DNA of 64,000 nucleotides, taken from NCBI GenBank assembly GCA_963580455.1, contig OY756972.1, forward strand, positions 1,317,001-1,381,000, read 5' to 3'. The notes under the pieces were generated by a model. It made no database searches. It had not been told where the DNA came from and saw only the letters and a list, made by a program, of their open reading frames with translations. Both the position numbers and the translations under genes were made by a program. The DNA comes from Euonymus europaeus (taxonomy: Eukaryota > Streptophyta > Magnoliopsida > Celastrales > Celastraceae). Below are positions 1-12,288 of this stretch, piece after piece; positions within the stretch are counted from its first letter, which is position 1, and every line of letters starts with the position of its first letter.

Positions 1-5
1 TATTT

Positions 6-697
6 AGCCGCGAAATGTGGTTTCTTTACGTAAACTGTTTTAGGAATATCCATTGACTCCGAGTTCTGAATTCGGTGATTTTTAGCTTGATTTCACATTA
101 CTTTTCGAGCTCTACGCTCCTAGCGTTTCGGATTTTGATTTCAGAACTCGTGGCTAGTAGGTCTCGTTTCACCTGGTTAGCCGCGAAATGTGGTTTCTTT
201 ACGTAAACGGTTTTATGAATATCCGTTGACTCCGAGTTCTGAATTCGGTGATTTTTAGCTTGATTTCACACTACTTTTCAAGCTCTACGCTCCTAGAGTT
301 TCGGATTTTGATTTCAGAACTCGTGGCTAGTAGGTCTCGTTTCACCTAGTTAGCCGCGAAATGTGGTTTCTTTACGTAAACGGTTTTATGAATATCCGTT
401 GACTCCGAGTTCTGAATTCGGTGATTTTTAGCTTGATTTCACAATAATTTTCGAGCTCTACGATCCTGGAGTTTCGGATTTTGATTTCAGAACTCGTGGC
501 TAGTTGGTCTCGTTTCACCTAGTTAGCCGCGAAATGTGGTTTCTTTACGTAAACGATTTTATGAATATCCTTTGACTCCGAGTTCTGAATTCGGTGATTT
601 TTAGCTTGATTTCACACTACTTTTCGAGCTCTACGATCCTGCCGTTTCGGATTTTGAATTCAGAACTCGTGGCTAGTTGGTCTCGTGTCACCTATTT
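6..697. repeat. Four-monomer block, copy 1 of 3
   Basis: Monomers at 6, 179, 352 and 525 carry in order these markers: CTCCTAGCG; TTTTCAAGCTC with CTCCTAGAG; CACAATAATTTTCG with CTGGAG; and AAACGATTTT with TCCTTTGAC and CCTGCCG. The same order recurs at 2,255 and 3,639 (13 and then 8 monomers further on). Copy 1 differs in the 5' half of its first monomer, which has AAACTGTTTTAGG where the other copies have TTTATTTAAAC. It is followed by a C monomer (ATGTTGTTTC). Confidence 0.85.
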
Positions 698-1216
698 AGC
701 CGCGAAATGTTGTTTCTTTACGTAAACTGTTTTAGGAATATCCGTTGACTCCGAGTTCTGAATTCGGTGATTTTTAGCTTGATTTCACAATACTTTTCGA
801 GCTCTACGATCCTGGCGTTTCGGATTTTGATTTCAGAACTCGTGGCTAGTTGGTCTCGTTTCACCTATTTAGCCGCAAAATGTGGTTTCTTTATGTAAAC
901 GGTTTTATGAATATCCGTTGACTCAGAGTTCTGAATTCGGTGATTTTTAGCTTGATTTCACACTACTTTTCGAGCTCTACGATCCTGGCATTTCTGATTT
1001 TGATTTCAGAACTCGTGGCTAGTTGGTCTCGCTTCACCTAGTTATCCGCGAAATGTGGTTTCTTTATTTAAACGGTTTTATGAATATCCGTTGACTCCGA
1101 GTTCTGAATTCGGTGATTTTTAGCTTGATTTCACACTACTTTTCGAGCTCTACAATCCTGGCGTTTCGGATTTTGATTTCAGAACTCGTGGCTAGTAGGT
1201 CTCGTTTCACCTAGTT

Positions 1217-1735
1217 AGCCGCGAAAAGTGGTTTCTTTACGTAAACGGTTTTAGGAATATCCTTTGACTCCGAGTTCTGAATTCGTTGATTTTTAGCTTG
1301 ATTTCACACTACTTTTTGAGCTCTACGATCCTGGCGTTTCGGATTTTGATTTCAGAACTCGTGGCTAGTTGGTCTCGTGTCACCTATTTAGCCGCGAAAT
1401 GTTGTTTCTTTACGTAAACTGTTTTAGGAATATCCGTTGACTCCGAGTTCTGAATTCGGTGATTTTTAGCTTGATTTCACAATACTTTTCGAGCTCTACG
1501 ATCCTGGCGTTTCGGATTTTGATTTCAGAAATCGTGGCTAGTTGGTCTCGTTTCACCTATTTAGCCGCGAAATGTGGTTTCTTTATGTAAACGGTTTTAT
1601 GAATATCCGTTGACTCAGAGTTCTGAATTCGGTGATTTTTAGCTTGATTTCACACTACTTTTCGAGCTCTACAATCCTGGCGTTTCGGATTTTGATTTCA
1701 GAACTCGTGGCTAGTAGGTCTCGTTTCACCTAGTT
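1217..1735. repeat. Three-monomer unit B-C-D, first copy
   Basis: The three monomers are B (GCGAAAAGTGG, TCCTTTGAC, TTCGTTG, TTTTTGAG), C (ATGTTGTTTC, AAACTGTTTTAGG, CACAATAC) and D (TTTATGTAAAC, GACTCAGAG). The next 519 bp repeat the set. Both copies share a private C-monomer variant, CAGAAATCG for CAGAACTCG, so the duplication is recent. In this copy the D monomer (1,563-1,735) is a recombinant: its 5' half is D, and from about 1,671 it carries A-type sequence (CTACAATCC, GCGTTTCGG, GTAGGTCTC). Confidence 0.85.
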
Positions 1736-2254
1736 AGCCGCGAAAAGTGGTTTCTTTACGTAAACGGTTTTAGGAATATCCTTTGACTCCGAGTTCTGAA
1801 TTCGTTGATTTTTAGCTTGATTTCACACTACTTTTTGAGCTCTACGATCCTGGCGTTTCGGATTTTGATTTCAGAACTCGTGGCTAGTTGGTCTCGTGTC
1901 ACCTATTTAGCCGCGAAATGTTGTTTCTTTACGTAAACTGTTTTAGGAATATCCGTTGACTCCGAGTTCTGAATTCGGTGATTTTTAGCTTGATTTCACA
2001 ATACTTTTCGAGCTCTACGATCCTGGCGTTTCGGATTTTGATTTCAGAAATCGTGGCTAGTTGGTCTCGTTTCACCTATTTAGCCGCGAAATGTGGTTTC
2101 TTTATGTAAACGGTTTTATGAATATCCGTTGACTCAGAGTTCTGAATTCGGTGATTTTTAGCTTGATTTCACACTACTTTTCGAGCTCTACGATCCTGGC
2201 ATTTCTGATTTTGATTTCAGAACTCTTGGCTAGTTGGTCTCGCTTCACCTAGTT
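1736..2254. repeat. Three-monomer unit B-C-D, second copy
   Basis: This is the tandem repeat of 1,217-1,735, including the private CAGAAATCG variant in the C monomer. Its D monomer is the ordinary D type (GACTCAGAG followed by CTGGCATTTCTG and GCTTCACC) and is followed by an A-type monomer with TTTATTTAAAC. Together with the first copy it shows a register shift in which an A monomer was lost by exchange. Confidence 0.85.
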
Positions 2255-2946
2255 AGCCGCGAAATGTGGTTTCTTTATTTAAACGGTTTTATGAATATCC
2301 GTTGACTCCGAGTTCTGAATTCGGTGATTTTTAGCTTGATTTCACACTACTTTTCGAGCTCTACGCTCCTAGCGTTTCGGATTTTGATTTCAGAACTCGT
2401 GGCTAGTAGGTCTCGTTTCACCTAGTTAGCCGCGAAATGTGGTTTCTTTACGTAAACGGTTTTATGAATATCCGTTGACTCCGAGTTCTGAATTCGGTGA
2501 TTTTTAGCTTGATTTCACACTACTTTTCAAGCTCTACGCTCCTAGAGTTTCGGATTTTGATTTCAAAACTCGTGGCTAGTAGGTCTCGTTTCACCTAGTT
2601 AGCCGCGAAATGTGGTTTCTTTACGTAAACGGTTTTATGAATATCCGTTGACTCCGAGTTCTGAATTCGGTGATTTTTAGCTTGATTTCACAATAATTTT
2701 CGAGCTCTACGATCCTGGAGTTTCGGATTTTGATTTCAGAACTCGTGGCTAGTTGGTCTCGTTTCACCTAGTTAGCCGCGAAATGTGGTTTCTTTACGTA
2801 AACGATTTTATGAATATCCTTTGACTCCGAGTTCTGAATTCGGTGATTTTTAGCTTGATTTCACACTACTTTTCGAGCTCTACGATCCTGCCGTTTCGGA
2901 TTTTGATTTCAGAACTCGTGGCTAGTTGGTCTTGTGTCACCTATTT
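2255..2946. repeat. Four-monomer block, copy 2 of 3
   Basis: It repeats the marker order of 6-697 at an offset of 2,249 bp (13 monomers). The first monomer is a hybrid, with an A-type 5' half (TTTATTTAAAC) joined to the CTCCTAGCG 3' half. It is followed by two more unusual monomers. The one at 2,947 has a C-type start with a CAATAATTTTTGAG/CTGGAG end. The one at 3,120 has a D-type start (TTTATGTAAAC) with a B-type end (TCCTTTGAC, TTCGTTG, TTTTTGAG). Confidence 0.85.
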
Positions 2947-3638
2947 AGCCGCGAAATGTTGTTTCTTTACGTAAACTGTTTTAGGAATATCCGTTGACTC
3001 CGAGTTCTGAATTCGGTGATTTTTAGCTTGATTTCACAATAATTTTTGAGCTCTACGATCCTGGAGTTTCGGATTTTGATTTCAGAACTCGTGGCTAGTT
3101 GGTCTCGTTTCACCTATTTAGCCGCGAAATGTGGTTTCTTTATGTAAACGGTTTTATGAATATCCTTTGACTCCGAGTTCTGAATTCGTTGATTTTTAGC
3201 TTGATTTCACACTACTTTTTGAGCTCTACGATCCTGGCGTTTCGGATTTTGATTTCAGAACTCGTGGCTAGTTGGTCTCGTGTCACCTATTTAGCCGCGA
3301 AATGTTGTTTCTTTACGTAAACTGTTTTAGGAATATCCGTTGACTCCGAGTTCTGAATTCGGTGATTTTTAGCTTGATTTCACAATACTTTTCGAGCTCT
3401 ACGATCCTGGCGTTTCGGATTTTGATTTCAGAACTCGTGGCTAGTTGGTCTCGTTTCACCTATTTAGCCGCGAAATGTGGTTTCTTTATGTAAACGGTTT
3501 TATGAATATCCGTTGACTCAGAGTTCTGAATTCGGTGATTTTTAGCTTGATTTCACACTACTTTTCGAGCTCTACGATCCTGGCATTTCTGATTTTGATT
3601 TCAGAACTCTTGGCTAGTTGGTCTCGCTTCACCTAGTT

Positions 3639-4330
3639 AGCCGCGAAATGTGGTTTCTTTATTTAAACGGTTTTATGAATATCCGTTGACTCCGAGTTCT
3701 GAATTCGGTGATTTTTAGCTTGATTTCACACTACTTTTCGAGCTCTACGCTCCTAGCGTTTCGGATTTTGATTTCAGAACTCGTGGCTAGTAGGTCTCGT
3801 TTCACCTAGTTAGCCGCGAAATGTGGTTTCTTTACGTAAACGGTTTTATGAATATCCGTTGACTCCGAGTTCTGAATTCGGTGATTTTTAGCTTGATTTC
3901 ACACTACTTTTCAAGCTCTACGCTCCTAGAGTTTCGGATTTTGATTTCAGAACTCGTGGCTAGTAGGTCTCGTTTCACCTAGTTAGCCGCGAAATGTGGT
4001 TTCTTTACGTAAACGGTTTTATGAATATCCGTTGACTCCGAGTTCTGAATTCGGTGATTTTTAGCTTGATTTCACAATAATTTTCGAGCTCTACGATCCT
4101 GGAGTTTCGGATTTTGATTTCAGAACTCGTGGCTAGTTGGTCCCGTTTCACCTAGTCAGCCGCGAAATGTGGTTTCTTTACGTAAACGATTTTATGAATA
4201 TCCTTTGACTCCGAGTTCTGAATTCGGTGATTTTTAGCTTGATTTCACACTACTTTTCGAGCTCTACGATCCTGCCGTTTCGGATTTTTATTTCAGAACT
4301 CGTGGCTAGTTGGTCTCGTGTCACCTATTT
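3639..4330. repeat. Four-monomer block, copy 3 of 3
   Basis: It repeats 2,255-2,946 at an offset of 1,384 bp (8 monomers) and shares the same A/CTCCTAGCG hybrid first monomer, so copies 2 and 3 descend from one recombinant. After 4,330 the two lineages diverge: this copy continues with an ordinary C monomer, then D and A. Confidence 0.85.
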
Positions 4331-4676
4331 AGCCGCGAAATGTTGTTTATTTACGTAAACTGTTTTAGGAATATCCGTTGACTCCGAGTTCTGAATTCGG
4401 TGATTTTTAGCTTGATTTCACAATACTTTTCGAGCTCTACGATCCTGGCGTTTCGGATTTTGATTTCAGAACTCGTGGCTAGTTGGTCTCGTTTCACCTA
4501 TTTAGCCGCGAAATGTGGTTTCTTTATGTAAACGGTTTTATGAATATCCGTTGACTCAGAGTTCTGAATTCGGTGATTTTTAGCTTGATTTCACACTACT
4601 TTTCGAGCTCTACGATCCTGGCATTTCTGATTTTGATTTCAGAACTCTTGGCTAGTTGGTCTCGCTTCACCTAGTT

Positions 4677-5714
4677 AGCCGCGAAATGTGGTTTCTTTAT
4701 TTAAACGGTTTTATGAATATCCGTTGACTCCGAGTTCTGAATTCGGTGATTTTTAGCTTGATTTCACACTACTTTTCGAGCTCTACAATCCTGGCGTTTC
4801 GGATTTTGATTTCAGAACTCGTGGCTAGTAGGTCTCGTTTCACCTAGTTAGCCGCGAAAAGTGGTTTCTTTACGTAAACGGTTTTAGGAATATCTTTTGA
4901 CTCCGAGTTCTGAATTCGTTGATTTTTAGCTTGATTTCACACTACTTTTTGAGCTCTACGATCCTGGCTTTTCGGATTTTGATTTCAGAACTCGTGGCTA
5001 GTTGGTCTCGTGTCACCTATTTAGCCGCGAAATGTTGTTTCTTTACGTAAACTGTTTTAGGAATATCCGTTGACTCCGAGTTCTGAATTCGGTGATTTTT
5101 AGCTTGATTTCACAATACTTTTCGAGCTCTACGATCCTGGCGTTTCGGATTTTGATTTCAGAACTCGTGGCTAGTTGGTCTCGTTTCACCTATTTAGCCG
5201 CGAAATGTGGTTTCTTTATGTAAACGGTTTTATGAATATCCGTTGACTCAGAGTTCTGAATTCGGTGATTTTTAGCTTGATTTCACACTACTTTTCGAGC
5301 TCTACGATCCTGGCATTTCTGATTTTGATTTCAGAACTCTTGGCTAGTTGGTCTCGCTTCACCTAGTTAGCCGCGAAATGTGGTTTCTTTATTTAAACGG
5401 TTTTATGAATATCCGTTGACTCCGAGTTCTGAATTCGGTGATTTTTAGCTTGATTTCACACTACTTTTCGAGCTCTACAATCCTGGCGTTTCGGATTTTG
5501 ATTTCAGAACTCGTGGCTAGTAGGTCTCGTTTCACCTAGTTAGCCGCGAAAAGTGGTTTCTTTACGTAAACGGTTTTAGGAATATCCTTTGACTCCGAGT
5601 TCTGAATTCGTTGATTTTTAGCTTGATTTCACACTACTTTTTGAGCTCTACGATCCTGGGGTTTCGGATTTTGATTTCAGAACTCGTGGCTAGTTGGTCT
5701 CGTTTCACCTAGTT
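4677..5714. repeat. A-B-C-D four-monomer unit plus partial second copy
   Basis: A, B, C and D monomers at 4,677, 4,850, 5,023 and 5,196 are followed by A and B again at 5,369 and 5,542 (offset 692 bp). The second unit then stops: from 5,715 the array switches to monomers with TTTGCGTAAACAG. C-type monomers (GTTGTTT) occur at 698, 1,390, 1,909, 2,947, 3,293, 4,331 and 5,023, and I saw none to the right of this point, so 5,714 is a sharp domain edge. Confidence 0.8.
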
Positions 5715-7617
5715 AGCCGCGAAATGTGGTTTCTTTGCGTAAACAGTTTTATGAATATCCGTTGACTCCGAGTTCTGAATTCGGTGATTTTTAGCTTGAT
5801 TTCACACTACTTTTCGAGCTCTACAATCCTGGTGTTTCGGATTTTTATTTCAGAACTCGTGGCTAGTAGGTCTCGTTTCACCTAGTTAGCCGCGAAATGT
5901 GGTTTCTTTACGTAAACGGTTTTATGAATATCCGTTGACTCCGAGTTCTGAATTCGGTGATTTTTAGCTTGATTTCACACTACTTTTCGAGCTCTACGAT
6001 CCTGGAGTTTCGGATTTTGATTTTAGAACTCGTGGCCAGTTGGTCTCGTTTCACCTAGTTAGCCGCGAAATGTGGTTTCTTTACGTAAACGGTTTTATGA
6101 ATATCCGTTGACTCCGAGTTAAGAATTCGGTGATTTTTAGCTTGATTTCACACTACTTTTCGAGCTCTACAATCCTGGCATTTCGGATTTTGATTTCAGA
6201 ACTCGTGGCTAGTTGGTCTCGTTTCACCTAGTTAGCCGCAAAATGTGGTTTCTTTACGTAAACGGTTTTATGAATATCCGTTGACTCCGAGTTCTGAATT
6301 CGGTGACTTTTAGCTTGATTTCACACTACTTTTCGAGCTCTACGATCCTGGCATTTCGGATTTTGATTTCAGAACTCGTGGCTAGTAGGTCTCATTTCAC
6401 CTATTTAGCCGCGAAATATGGTTTCTTTACGTAAACGGTTTTAGGAATATCCGTTGACTCCGAGTTCTGAATTCTGTGATTTTTAGATTGATTTCACACT
6501 ACTTTTCGAGCTCTATGCTCCTAGCATTTTGGATTTTTATTTCAGAACTCGTGGCTAGTAGGTCTCGTTTCTCCTAGTTAGCCGCGAAATGCGGTTTCTT
6601 TACGTAAACGGTTTTATGAATATCCGTTGACTCCGAGTTCTGAATTCGGTGATTTTTAGCTTGATTTCACAATAATTTTCGAGCTCTACGATCCTGGAGT
6701 TTCGGATTTTGATTTCAGAACTCGTGGCTAGTTGGTCTCGTTTCACCTAGTTAGCCGCGAAATGTACTTTCTTTACGTAAACGGTTTTAGGAATATCCGT
6801 TGACTCCGAGTTCTGAATTCGGTGATTTTTAGCTTGATTTCACACTACTTTTCGAGCTCTACGATCCTGGCGTTTCGGATTTTGATTTCAGAACTCGTGG
6901 CTAGTTGGTCTCGTTTCACCTAGTTAGCCGCGAAAAGTGGTTTCTTTACGTAAACGGTTTTAGGAATATCCTTTGACTCCGAGTTCTGAATTCGTTGATT
7001 TTTAGCTTGATTTCACACTACTTTTTGAGCTCTACGATCCTGGCGTTTCGGATTTTGATTTCAGAACTCGTGGCTAGTTGGTCTCGTTTCACCTAGTTAG
7101 CCGCGAAATGTGGTTTCTTTGTGTAAACAGTTTTATGAATATCCGTTGACTCCGAGTTCTGAATTCGGTGATTTTTAGCTTGATTTCACACTACTTTTCG
7201 AGCTCTACAATCCTGGTGTTTCGGATTTTTATTTCAGAACTCGTGGCTAGTAGGTCTCGTTTCACCTAGTTAGCCGCGAAATGTGGTTTCTTTACGTAAA
7301 CGGTTTTATGAATATCCGTTGACTCCGAGTTCTGAATTCGGTGATTTTTAGCTTGATTTCACACTACTTTTCGAGCTCTACGATCCTGGCGTTTCGGATT
7401 TTGATTTCAGAACTCGTGGCCAGTTGATCTCGTTTCACCTAGTTAGCCGCGAAATGTGGTTTCTTTACGTAAACGGTTTTATGAATATCCGTTGACTCCG
7501 AGTTAAGAATTCGGTGATTTTTAGCTTGATTTCACAATACTTTTCGAGCTCTACGATCCTGGCGTTTCGGATTTTGATTTCAGAACTCGTGGCTAGTTGG
7601 TCTCGTTTCACCTAGTT
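5715..7617. repeat. Satellite, transition stretch between two HOR domains
   Basis: Eleven monomers of mixed subtype lie between the A-D domain and the nine-monomer HOR domain. An eight-monomer offset (1,384 bp) links the TTTGCGTAAACAG monomer at 5,715 with the TTTGTGTAAACAG monomer at 7,099, and GAGTTAAGAATTC occurs in both halves (near 6,117 and 7,501). The monomer at 6,580 has ATGCGGTTTC with CAATAATTTTCG, an early member of a dispersed cassette seen again at 12,289, 14,884 and 34,430. Nothing other than satellite is present. Confidence 0.75.
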
Positions 7618-9174
7618 AGCCGCGAAATGTAGTTTCTTTACGTAAACGGTTTTAGGAATATCCATTGACTCCGAGTTCTGAATTCGGTGATTTTTAGCTT
7701 GATATCACACTACTTTTCGAGCTCTACGATCCTGGCGTTTCGGATTTTGATTTCAGAACTCGTGGCTATTAGGTCTCGTTTCACCTAGTTAGCCGCGAAA
7801 TGTGGTTTCTTTATGTAAACGGTTTTATGAATATCCGTTGACTCCGAGTTCTGAATTCGGTGATTTTTAGCTTGATTTCAGACTAATTTTCGAGCTCTAC
7901 GATCCTTGCATTTCGGATTTTGATTTCAGAACTCGTGGCTAGTTGGTCTCGTTTCACCTAGTTAGCCGCAAAATGTGGTTTCTTTACGTAAACGGTTTTA
8001 TGAATATCTGTTGACTCCGAGTTCTGAATTCGCTGATTTTTAGTTTGATTTCACACTACTTTTCGAGCTCTACAATTCTGGCATTTCGGATTTTGATTTC
8101 AGAACTCGTGGCTAGTTGGTCTCATTTCACCTAGTTAGCCGCGAAATGTGGTTTCTTTACGTAAACAGTTTTATGAATATCCTTTGACTCCGAGTTCTGA
8201 ATTCGGTGATTTTTAGCTTGATTTCACACTACTTTTCGAGCTCTACGATCCTGGCATTTCTGATTTTGATTTCAAAACTCGTGGCTAGTTGGTCTCGTTT
8301 CAACTAGTTAGCCGCGAAATGTGGTTTCTTTACGTAAACGGTTTTATGAATATCCGTTGACTCCAAGTTCTGAATTCGGTGATTTTTAGCTTGATTTCAC
8401 ACTACTTTTCGAGCTCTACAATCCTGGCGTTTCGGATTTTGATTTCAGAACTCGTGGCTAGTAGGTCTCGTTTCACCTATTTAGCCGTGAAATGTGGTTT
8501 CTTTACGTAAACGGTTTTAGGAATATCCGTTGACTCCGAGTTCTGAATTCTGTGATTTTTTGCTTGATTTCACACTACTTTTCGAGCTCTACGCTCTTAG
8601 CATTTCGGATTTTGATTTCAGAACTCGTGGCTAGTAGGTCTCGTTTCACCTAGTTAGCCGCGAAATGTGGTTTCTTTATGTAAACGGTTTTATGAATATC
8701 CGTTGACTCCGAGTTCTGAATTCGGTGATTTTTAGCTTGATTTCACACTACTTTTCGAGCTCTACGATCCTGGCGTTTCGGATTTTGATTTCAGAACTCG
8801 TGGCTAGTTGGTCTCGTTTCACCTAGTTAGCCGCGAAATGTGGTTTCTTTACGTAAACGATTTTATGAATATCCTTTGACTCCGAGTTCTGAATTCGGTG
8901 ATTTTTAGCTTGATTTCACACTACTTTTCGAGCTCTACGATCCTGGCATTTCGGATTTTGATTTCAGAACTCGTGACTAGTTGGTCTCGTTTCACCTAGT
9001 TAGCCGCAAAATGTAGTTTCTTTACGTAAACGGTTTTAGGAATATCCATTGACTCCGAGTTCTGAATTCGGTGATTTTTAGCTTGATTTCACACTACTTT
9101 TCGAGCTCTACGATCCTGGCATTTCGGATTTTGATTTCAGAACTCGTGGCTATTAGGTCTCGTTTCACCTAGTT
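7618..9174. repeat. Nine-monomer HOR (1,557 bp), reference copy
   Basis: Nine successive monomers carry distinct markers: GATATCACAC with ATGTAG; CAGACTAATTTTC with CCTTGCAT; TTCGCTG with CAATTCTGG; AAACAG with GCATTTCTG; GACTCCAAG; CTCTTAGCAT; TTTATGTAAAC; AAACGATTTT with TCCTTTGAC; and GCAAAATGTAG. The order returns, shortened or extended, at 9,175, 10,213, 12,635 and 15,575. This is the dominant HOR of the left third of the window. Confidence 0.85.
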
Positions 9175-10212
9175 AGCCGCGAAATGTAGTTTCTTTACGT
9201 AAACGGTTTTAGGAATATCCATTGACTCCGAGTTCTGAATTCGGTGATTTTTAGCTTGATATCACACTACTTTTCGAGCTCTACGATCCTGGCGTTTCGG
9301 ATTTTGATTTCAGAACTCGTGGCTATTAGGTCTCGTTTCACCTAGTTAGCCGCGAAATGTGGTTTCTTTACGTAAACGGTTTTATGAATATCCGTTGACT
9401 CCGAGTTCTGAATTCGGTGATTTTTAGCTTGATTTCAGACCAATTTTCGAGCTCTACGATCCTTGCATTTCGGATTTTGATTTCAGAACTCGTGGCTAGT
9501 TGGTCTCGTTTCACCTAGTTAGCCGCGAAATGTGGTTTCTTTACGTAAACGGTTTTAGGAATATCCGTTGACTCCGAGTTCTGAATTCTGTGATTTTTTG
9601 CTTGATTTCACACTACTTTTCGAGCTCTACGCTCTTAGCATTTCGGATTTTGATTTCAGAACTCGTGGCTAGTAGGTCTCGTTTCACCTAGTTAGCCGCG
9701 AAATGTGGTTTCTTTATGTAAACGGTTTTATGAATATCCGTTGACTCCGAGTTCTGAATTCGGTGATTTTTAGCTTGATTTCACACTACTTTTCGAGCTC
9801 TACGATCCTGGCATTTCGGATTTTGATTTCAGAACTCGTGGCTAGTTGGTCTCGTTTCACCTAGTTAGCCGCGAAATGTGGTTTCTTTACGTAAACTGTT
9901 TTATGAATATCCGTTGACTCCAAGTTCTGAATTCGGTGATTTTTAGCTTGATTTCACACTACTTTTCGAGCTCTACGATCCTGGCATTTCGGATTTTGAT
10001 TTCAGAACTCGTGACTAGTTGGTCTCGTTTCACCTAGTTAGCCGCGAAATGTAGTTTCTTTACGTAAACGGTTTTAGGAATATCCGTTGACTCCGAGTTC
10101 TGAATTCGGTGATTTTTAGCTTGATTTCACACTACTTTTCGAGCTCTACGATCCTGGCATTTCGGATTTTGATTTCAGAACTCGTGGCTATTAGGTCTCG
10201 TTTCACCTAGTT
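9175..10212. repeat. Shortened six-monomer derivative of the nine-monomer HOR
   Basis: It starts like the reference copy (GATATC monomer, then a GACCAATTTTC monomer) but jumps straight to the CTCTTAGCAT monomer at 9,521, so the TTCGCTG, AAACAG and GACTCCAAG monomers are absent. The marker distance from 8,594 to 9,632 is 1,038 bp instead of 1,557. The loss of exactly three monomers keeps the register intact, as expected for unequal exchange between homologous positions. Confidence 0.8.
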
Positions 10213-12116
10213 AGCCGCGAAATGTAGTTTCTTTACGTAAACGGTTTTAGGAATATCCATTGACTCCGAGTTCTGAATTCGGTGATTTTTAGCTTGATTT
10301 CACACTACTTTTCGAGCTCTACGATCCTGGCGTTTCGGATTTTGATTTCAGAACTCGTGGCTATTAGGTCTCGTTTCACCTAGTTAGCCGCGAAATGTGG
10401 TTTCTTTATGTAAACGGTTTTATGAATATCCGTTGACTCCGAGTTCTGAATTCGGTGATTTTTAGCTTGATTTCAGACTAATTTTCGAGCTCTACGATCC
10501 TTGCATTTCGGATTTTGATTTCAGAACTCGTGGCTAGTTGGTCTCGTTTCACCTAGTTAGCCGCGAAATGTGGTTTCTTTACGTAAACGGTTTTATGAAT
10601 ATCCGTTGACTCCGAGTTCTGAATTCGCTGATTTTTAGTTTGATTTCACACTACTTTTCGAGCTCTACAATTCTGGCATTTCGGATTTTGATTTCAGAAC
10701 TCGTGGCTAGTTGGTCTCATTTCACCTAGTTAGCCGCGAAATGTGGTTTCTTTACGTAAACAGTTTTATGAATATCCTTTGACTCCGAGTTCTGAATTCG
10801 GTGATTTTTAGCTTGATTTCACACTACTTTTCGAGCTCTACGATCCTGGCATTTCTGATTTTGATTTCAAAACTCGTGGCTAGTTGGTCTCGTTTCACCT
10901 AGTTAGCCGCGAAATGTGGTTTCTTTACGTAAACGGTTTTATGAATATCCGTTGACTCCAAGTTCTGAATTCGGTGATTTTTAGCTTGATTTCACACTAC
11001 TTTTCGAGCTCTACAATCCTGGCGTTTCGGATTTTGATTTCAGAACTCGTGGCTAGTAGGTCTCGTTTCACCTATTTAGCCGCGAAATGTGGTTTCTTTA
11101 CGTAAACGGTTTTAGGAATATCCGTTGACTCCGAGTTCTGAATTCTGTGATTTTTAGCTTGATTTCGCACTACTTTTCGAGCTCTACGCTCTTAGCATTT
11201 CGGATTTTGATTTCAGAACTCGTGGCTAGTAGGTCTCGTTTCACCTAGTTAGCCGCGAAATGTGGTTTCTTTATGTAAACGGTTTTATGAATATCCGTTG
11301 ACTCCGAGTTCTGAATTCGGTGATTTTTAGCTTGATTTCACACTACTTTTCGAGCTCTACGATCCTGGCGTTTCGGATTTTGATTTCAGAACTCGTGGCT
11401 TGTTGGTCTCGTTTCACCTAGTTAGCCGCGAAATGTGGTTTCTTTATGTAAACGGTTTTATGAATATCCGTTGACTCCGAGTTCTGAATTCGGTGATTTT
11501 TAGCTTGATTTCAGACTAATTTTCGAGCTCTACGATCCTGGCGTTTCGGATTTTGATTTCAGAACTCGTGGCTAGTTGGTCTCGTTTCACCTAGTTAGCC
11601 GCGAAATGTGGTTTCTTTACGTAAACGATTTTATGAATATCCTTTGACTCCGAGTTCTGAATTCGGTGATTTTTAGCTTGATTTCACACTACTTTTCGAG
11701 CTCTACGATCCTGGCATTTCGGATTTTGATTTCAGAACTCGTGACTAGTTGGTCTCGTTTCACCTAGTTAGCCGCGAAATGTAGTTTCTTTACGTAAACG
11801 GTTTTAGGAATATCCATTGGCTCCGAGTTCTGAATTCGGTGATTTTTAGCTTGATTTCACACTACTTTTCGAGCTCTACGATCCTGGCATTTCGGATTTT
11901 GATTTCAGAACTCGTGGCTATTAGGTCTCGTTTCACCTAGTTAGCCGCGAAATGTGGTTTCTTTATGTAAACGGTTTTATGAATATCCGTTGACTCCGAG
12001 TTTTGAATTCGGTGATTTTTAGCTTGATTTCAGACTAATTTTCGAGCTCTACGATCCTGGCATTTCGGATTTTGATTTCAGAACTCGTGGCTAGTTGGTC
12101 TCGTTTCACCTAGTTA
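10213..12116. repeat. Nine-monomer HOR copy with extra monomers
   Basis: Monomers at 10,386, 10,559, 10,732, 10,905, 11,078 and 11,251 follow the reference order (GACTAATTTTC, TTCGCTG, AAACAG, GACTCCAAG, CTCTTAGCAT, TTTATGTAAAC). An additional TTTATGTAAAC/GACTAATTTTC monomer sits at 11,424 before the AAACGATTTT monomer (11,597) and the ATGTAG monomer (11,770). The first monomer has lost GATATC (it reads GATTTC), while CCATTGAC is kept. Confidence 0.75.
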
Positions 12117-12288
12117 GCCGCGAAATGTGGTTTCTTTACGTAAACGGTTTTACGAATATCCGTTGACTCCGAGTTCTGAATTCTGTTATTTTTAGTTTGA
12201 TTTCACACTACTTTTCGAGCTCTACGCTCCTAGCATTTCGGATTTTTATTTCAGAACTCGTGGCTAGTACGTCTCGTTTCACCTAGTT

